A stretch of 64,000 bases of DNA. Source: an uncultured Collinsella sp. (GTDB taxonomy: Bacteria > Actinomycetota > Coriobacteriia > Coriobacteriales > Coriobacteriaceae). Shown here one piece after another: positions 60,088 through 64,000 of this stretch. The notes beneath the pieces are model-generated. The model worked only from the letters and a program-made list of their open reading frames with translations, did not search any database and was not told the origin of the DNA. The DNA is taken from contig CABVAC010000004.1 in NCBI GenBank assembly GCA_902496275.1, positions 1 through 64,000 on the forward strand, read 5' to 3'. Position numbers and translations under genes: made by a program. Positions within the stretch are counted from its first letter, which is position 1. The number at the start of each line of letters is the position of its first letter.

Positions 60088-63000
60088 ATGAGCAAACTCG
60101 TCGAGGGCATCAAGGACCGTATGTTTGCTGCCGCGCGTGAGGCTGCACCCGCCGTGGTGGATGCCGCGCAGAAGGCCGCGACCGCGGCTGCCGAGAAAGT
60201 TGCCGAGGCAGTTGCCGATGCCAAGAACGCGGCAGGGGAGACGTCCGTTGCTAGCGAGCCCGCCACCGCCGCTGAGCCCGTAGCCGCCACCGCCGCCCAC
60301 GCCCCCGAAGGCGCGATTTTCAACCCCGAGAACGCTCGTGGCAACCTGCACCTGGGCATCGACGTGGGCTCCACCACCGTTAAGCTCGCCGTGCTCAACG
60401 ACGACAACCAGATCGTCTACGCCAAGTACCAGCGCCACCACACCGATGTCCGTGCCTGTGCCCGCGACCTGTTCGAGGGCGCTGCGACCGTGCTGCCGAC
60501 GGCCCAAATGACCTGCGCCATTACCGGCTCGGGCGGCCTGCTGCTGTCCCAGTGGCTCGACCTGGAGTTTGTCCAGGAGGTCATCGCCAGCAAGCGTGCC
60601 GTCGAGACTCTCATCCCGGCCACCGATGTCGCCATCGAGCTGGGCGGCGAGGACGCCAAGATCATCTATTTCGACAACGGCATCGAGCAGCGCATGAACG
60701 GCACCTGCGCCGGCGGCACGGGCGCGTTCATCGACCAGATGGCAACCCTGCTGCACACCGACGCCAGTGGCCTCAACGAGCTCGCTGCCAACGCCACCAC
60801 CATCTATCCCATCGCCAGCCGCTGCGGCGTTTTTGCCAAGACCGACGTGCAGCCGCTGCTCAACGAGGGCGCCCGCCCCGAGGACGTCGCCGCCTCCATC
60901 TTCCAGGCTGTCGTGACCCAGACCATCTCGGGCCTGGCGTGCGGTCGTCCCATCCGCGGCAACGTCGCTTTCCTGGGCGGCCCGCTGCAGTATCTCTCCG
61001 AACTGCGCCACCGCTTCTACCTCACGCTCAACCTGGACGAAGAGCACCGCATTGTGCCCCAAAACGCTCACCTGTTTGTGGCGAGCGGCGCCGCCATGGC
61101 GCACGAGTCCAATAAGCTCAGCACGTTCCCGCAGCTCATCGATGCCATCGATGCCCTGGGTGACACACAGGGTGCCGAGGTCGAGCGCCTGGATCCGCTC
61201 TTTGCCACCGACGAGGACTTTGCCGAATTCAAAACCCGCCATGACCAGGAAGTCGTCCCCAAGGGCAAACTCGACGGCTACACCGGCCGCGTGTTCATTG
61301 GCATCGACGCCGGCTCCACCACCATGAAGGCCGCGCTCGTGGGCGAGGACGGCCAGCTGTTGCACACCTGGTACGGCAACAACAACGGCGACATCCTGGG
61401 CACGGCCAAGGTCATCATGGCCGATTTCTACAACCACATCCCCGCCGGCTGCACTATCGGCCACGTGACCACTACGGGCTATGGCGAGGCGCTGCTCATC
61501 GAGGCCCTCAAGGCCGACTCCGGCGAGATCGAGACCGTCGCGCACCTGCGCGGCGCCAAGGCGTTTCTGCCCGGCGTCGAGTTCATTCTGGACATCGGCG
61601 GCCAGGACATGAAGTGCCTGCGCGTCAAGGACGGCGTCATCGAGCACATCATGCTCAACGAGGCTTGCTCGTCGGGTTGCGGTAGCTTTATCGAGAGCTT
61701 CGCCGTCTCTATGAACATGGACGTGCGCGCGTTCGCCGACGCCGCCATCCATGCCAAGGCCCCGGTCGACCTGGGCAGCCGCTGCACGGTCTTTATGAAC
61801 TCGCGCGTCAAGCAGGCGCAAAAGGAAGGCGCCACGGTGGGCGACATCGCGGCCGGCCTGTCCTATTCCGTCATCAAGAATGCCCTGTTCAAGGTCATTA
61901 AGCTGCGCGACTCCAAGGAGATCGGCAGCCAGGTGATCGTTCAGGGCGGCACCTTTATGTCCGATGCCACGCTGCGTGCGTTTGAGCAGCTCACCGGCGT
62001 TCATGCCGTGCGTCCCGACATCGCCGGCTGCATGGGCGCCTACGGTGCGGCCCTGCTCGCCCGCGATCGCGCCGGCGCCGATGGCACCTCGACCATCCTT
62101 TCGGCCGAGGACATCGCGCACCTTACTGTGACGCAAAAGCATGTCCGCTGCGGTCGCTGCTCCAACAACTGCCAGCTCACCGTTAACGACTTTGGCGGCG
62201 GCAGACGCTTCATTACCGGCAACCGCTGCGAGAAGGGCGCTGGCCACAAAAAGCAGAAGACCGAGGCCCCCAACCTCTTCAAAAAGAAAAATGAGCTGCT
62301 CTTTAACCGCGAGGTCCTGAGTCCCGATGAGGCCCCGCGCGGCACCGTGGGCATCCCGCGCGCACTTAACATGTACGAGAACTACCCCTTCTGGCACGCG
62401 TTCTTTACGCGCTTGGGCTTTAGCGTGCAGCTGTCCGATCAGTCGAGCAAGAAGACCTATCAGGCGGGCATCGAGTCCATGCCGTCCGAGAGCGTGTGCT
62501 ATCCGGCCAAAATGAGCCACGGCCATGTGATGAACCTCATCGACCGCGATGTCGACTTCATTTGGATGCCGTGCGTGCGCTGGGAGCGCAAGGAGGATCC
62601 GACGGCCGGCAACTGCTATAACTGCCCCATCGTCATGAGCTACCCCACGGCGTTGGCACTCAACATTGACGAGATCCGTGAGCAGAACATCGAGTTCCTG
62701 TACCCGTTTGTGCCCTATCACGATAAGACCGAGCTCAAGCGCCGTCTGTACCAGGTGCTCGCCGTCGACCGTGTGGCCGATGCGCAAGCCGGTCGCGGTC
62801 GCGTGCGTGGACCCAAGATCACGCGCTCCGAGGTCGATGCCGCCGTCAACGCTGCCTTTGAGGCCGATGCGCGTTTCCACGAGGACATCCAGACCATGGG
62901 CGAGGAGGCCCTTAAGTGGGTCGAGGACCATGGCGGCCACGGCATCGTGCTCGCCGGCCGTCCCTACCATAACGACCCCGAGATCAACCACGCCCTGCCC

Positions 63001-64000
63001 GAGCTTATCTCGAGCTTTGGCTTTGCGGTCTTTACCGAGGATTCGCTCGCGCATCTGGTGAAGCCCGAGCGCCCCATCCGCGTCGTCGATCAGTGGATGT
63101 ACCACAGCCGCCTGTACGCCGTCGCCCGCTTTGTGACGATGCGCAACGACCTGGACCTGATCCAGCTCAACTCCTTCGGCTGCGGTCTGGATGCTCTGAC
63201 CACCGATCAGGTGCAGGAGATTCTGGAAGCCAGCGGCAAGATCTACACCGTGCTCAAGATCGACGAGGTGTCCAATCTGGGCGCCGCGCGCATTCGTATC
63301 CGCTCGCTCATGGCAGCGCTCAAGGACCAGGAGGCCGAGCGCTTGGCCGAGGCCACGGCCGCGGGCGAGACCTACGAGCAGGGCGATGCCGCGCCGGTGA
63401 CGCCCTCCAAGGATGCCCCCGCGTTCGCGAGCCGCAAGTACACGTTTGAGGCTCAGCGCGAGAGCGCTTCGACCGCGTGGCCCAAGGTGCCCTTTACCGA
63501 GCAGATGCGCGAGGAGGGCTATACCATCCTGTGCCCGCAGATGGCGCCGATCCACTTTGACCTGGTCAAAGAGGTGTTCCGTGGTGCTGGCTACAACTTG
63601 GAGCTGCTGCCCTCGACTGACCACGATGCCGTCGAGGCCGGCCTGCGCTATGTGAACAATGACATTTGCTACCCGTCGATCCTGGTGACGGGCCAGATTA
63701 TGGAGGCCATCGAGAGCGGCCGGTACGACCTGTCCAAGACGGCTGTGGTTATCAGCCAGACCGGCGGCGGCTGCCGCGCTACCAACTACATCGCGCTCAT
63801 CCGCAAGGCACTGCGCGAGAGCGGTCACCCCGAGATTCCGGTGATCTCGCTTTCGGCCGTGGCGCTCGGCGAGGACAACCCTGGCTTTAAGATTACGCCG
63901 GCGCTGCTTAAGCAGGCAGTCTACGCGGTGCTCTTTGGCGACGTGATGATGCAGATGCTCTATCGCTGCCGCCCGTACGAGGCCACGCCCGGTGCCGCCA
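60088..64000 (+). CDS. giant BadF/BadG/BcrA-type 2-hydroxyacyl-CoA dehydratase activator fusion (partial)
   Basis: 1304 codons are visible and the frame is still open at the window edge. After an Ala-rich N-terminus (about 1-80) come two ASKHA ATPase modules with LGIDVGSTTVKLAV (about residue 88) and IGIDAGSTTMKAAL (about 405). The second has GGQDMKCLRVKDG and the cluster-ligand context EACSSGCGSF. A cysteine-rich patch (RCGRCSNNCQLTV, about 687) and DUF2229-type segments follow (GIPRALNMYENYPFW, MPSESVCYPAKMSHGH, ILCPQMAPIHFDLV, QTGGGCRATNYIAL). Such proteins couple ATP hydrolysis to low-potential electron transfer into dehydratase or reductase centres; many remain unassigned. AGAGGAGAGAC precedes the ATG. 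It is cotranscribed with the TetR regulator. Confidence 0.9.
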   Translation, partial: MSKLVEGIKDRMFAAAREAAPAVVDAAQKAATAAAEKVAEAVADAKNAAGETSVASEPATAAEPVAATAAHAPEGAIFNPENARGNLHLGIDVGSTTVKLAVLNDDNQIVYAKYQRHHTDVRACARDLFEGAATVLPTAQMTCAITGSGGLLLSQWLDLEFVQEVIASKRAVETLIPATDVAIELGGEDAKIIYFDNGIEQRMNGTCAGGTGAFIDQMATLLHTDASGLNELAANATTIYPIASRCGVFAKTDVQPLLNEGARPEDVAASIFQAVVTQTISGLACGRPIRGNVAFLGGPLQYLSELRHRFYLTLNLDEEHRIVPQNAHLFVASGAAMAHESNKLSTFPQLIDAIDALGDTQGAEVERLDPLFATDEDFAEFKTRHDQEVVPKGKLDGYTGRVFIGIDAGSTTMKAALVGEDGQLLHTWYGNNNGDILGTAKVIMADFYNHIPAGCTIGHVTTTGYGEALLIEALKADSGEIETVAHLRGAKAFLPGVEFILDIGGQDMKCLRVKDGVIEHIMLNEACSSGCGSFIESFAVSMNMDVRAFADAAIHAKAPVDLGSRCTVFMNSRVKQAQKEGATVGDIAAGLSYSVIKNALFKVIKLRDSKEIGSQVIVQGGTFMSDATLRAFEQLTGVHAVRPDIAGCMGAYGAALLARDRAGADGTSTILSAEDIAHLTVTQKHVRCGRCSNNCQLTVNDFGGGRRFITGNRCEKGAGHKKQKTEAPNLFKKKNELLFNREVLSPDEAPRGTVGIPRALNMYENYPFWHAFFTRLGFSVQLSDQSSKKTYQAGIESMPSESVCYPAKMSHGHVMNLIDRDVDFIWMPCVRWERKEDPTAGNCYNCPIVMSYPTALALNIDEIREQNIEFLYPFVPYHDKTELKRRLYQVLAVDRVADAQAGRGRVRGPKITRSEVDAAVNAAFEADARFHEDIQTMGEEALKWVEDHGGHGIVLAGRPYHNDPEINHALPELISSFGFAVFTEDSLAHLVKPERPIRVVDQWMYHSRLYAVARFVTMRNDLDLIQLNSFGCGLDALTTDQVQEILEASGKIYTVLKIDEVSNLGAARIRIRSLMAALKDQEAERLAEATAAGETYEQGDAAPVTPSKDAPAFASRKYTFEAQRESASTAWPKVPFTEQMREEGYTILCPQMAPIHFDLVKEVFRGAGYNLELLPSTDHDAVEAGLRYVNNDICYPSILVTGQIMEAIESGRYDLSKTAVVISQTGGGCRATNYIALIRKALRESGHPEIPVISLSAVALGEDNPGFKITPALLKQAVYAVLFGDVMMQMLYRCRPYEATPGAA

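Noticed and set aside
60073..63828. A 1251-codon open frame on the minus strand
   Set aside because: It lies antisense to the activase gene, whose forward frame has recognisable ASKHA motifs and a proper start. The antisense frame is a by-product of GC-rich codon use and its translation (Asp/Val/Gly/His-rich) matches no family.

Overview
The window looks like a chromosomal segment of a high-GC, anaerobic, fermentative gut actinobacterium of the class Coriobacteriia. A Collinsella-like genome is my best guess, inferred from the GC-rich codon use, the gene content (pyruvate formate-lyase, KDG permease, fructan/sucrose PTS use, giant CoA-activase-type protein) and the style of the intergenic palindromes. 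No rRNA, tRNA, CRISPR array or intact transposase was found. Most genes are ordinary core genes; the unusual material sits in the gaps between them and in two short accessory patches.

Layout. 1-5.0 kb: tail of an unknown gene, then a MarR regulator with a heterodimeric ABC exporter (minus strand). 5.2-7.2 kb: SDR dehydrogenase and 2-keto-3-deoxygluconate permease. 7.2-10.0 kb: pyruvate formate-lyase encoded in two pieces, a 683-residue body and a separate 83-residue glycyl-radical domain. Its activase lies at 17.2 kb. 10.3-15.9 kb: fructan/sucrose locus (LacI regulator, GH32, PTS EIIBC, second GH32) with shared operator sites. 16.2-19.6 kb: DegV, PFL activase, MTA/SAH nucleosidase, EngB GTPase. 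19.6-21.9 kb: accessory patch with a DUF3990/HTH toxin-antitoxin-like pair behind a large palindromic operator, plus a minus-strand cluster of a frameshifted secreted protein and a 34-residue membrane peptide. 22.2-27.5 kb: threonine pathway (thrB, thrC, aspartate kinase, asd). 27.9-34.2 kb: DNA alkyl-cysteine methyltransferase, a scar joining pieces of an Abi-type gene and a ClC channel gene, a GyrI-like protein, a MacB/FtsX-type ABC exporter and a small conserved protein. 34.8-42.8 kb: phosphofructokinase, N-terminal-nucleophile-type amidase, M18 aminopeptidase, 2-hydroxyacid dehydrogenase, methionine aminopeptidase, radical SAM protein, alpha/beta hydrolase. 43.0-45.3 kb: GGDEF-like/REC/HD-GYP protein with an Hpt protein. 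45.5-48.9 kb: DUF2975 protein, HTH regulator and a three-gene ABC transporter sharing a motif. 49.1-53.4 kb: glutamine-amidotransferase-like hydrolase and a polar amino acid ABC importer. 53.8-58.5 kb: dxs, HD protein, PF06541 membrane protein, HAD phosphatase. 58.9-64.0 kb: toxin-like 41-residue peptide, TetR regulator with palindromic sites, and the first 1304 codons of a giant BadF/BcrA-type CoA-dehydratase activator that runs off the window.

The strongest unexplained signals are the two-piece PFL and several families of intergenic hairpins. In one family (four copies) the stems differ in sequence but stay perfectly paired, while an internal loop motif is conserved. Another is a REP-like family with a GGGACAGG-type core. 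A third is a tandem array of three hairpins downstream of dxs. All statements come from reading the sequence and remembered knowledge of protein families; no search was run.
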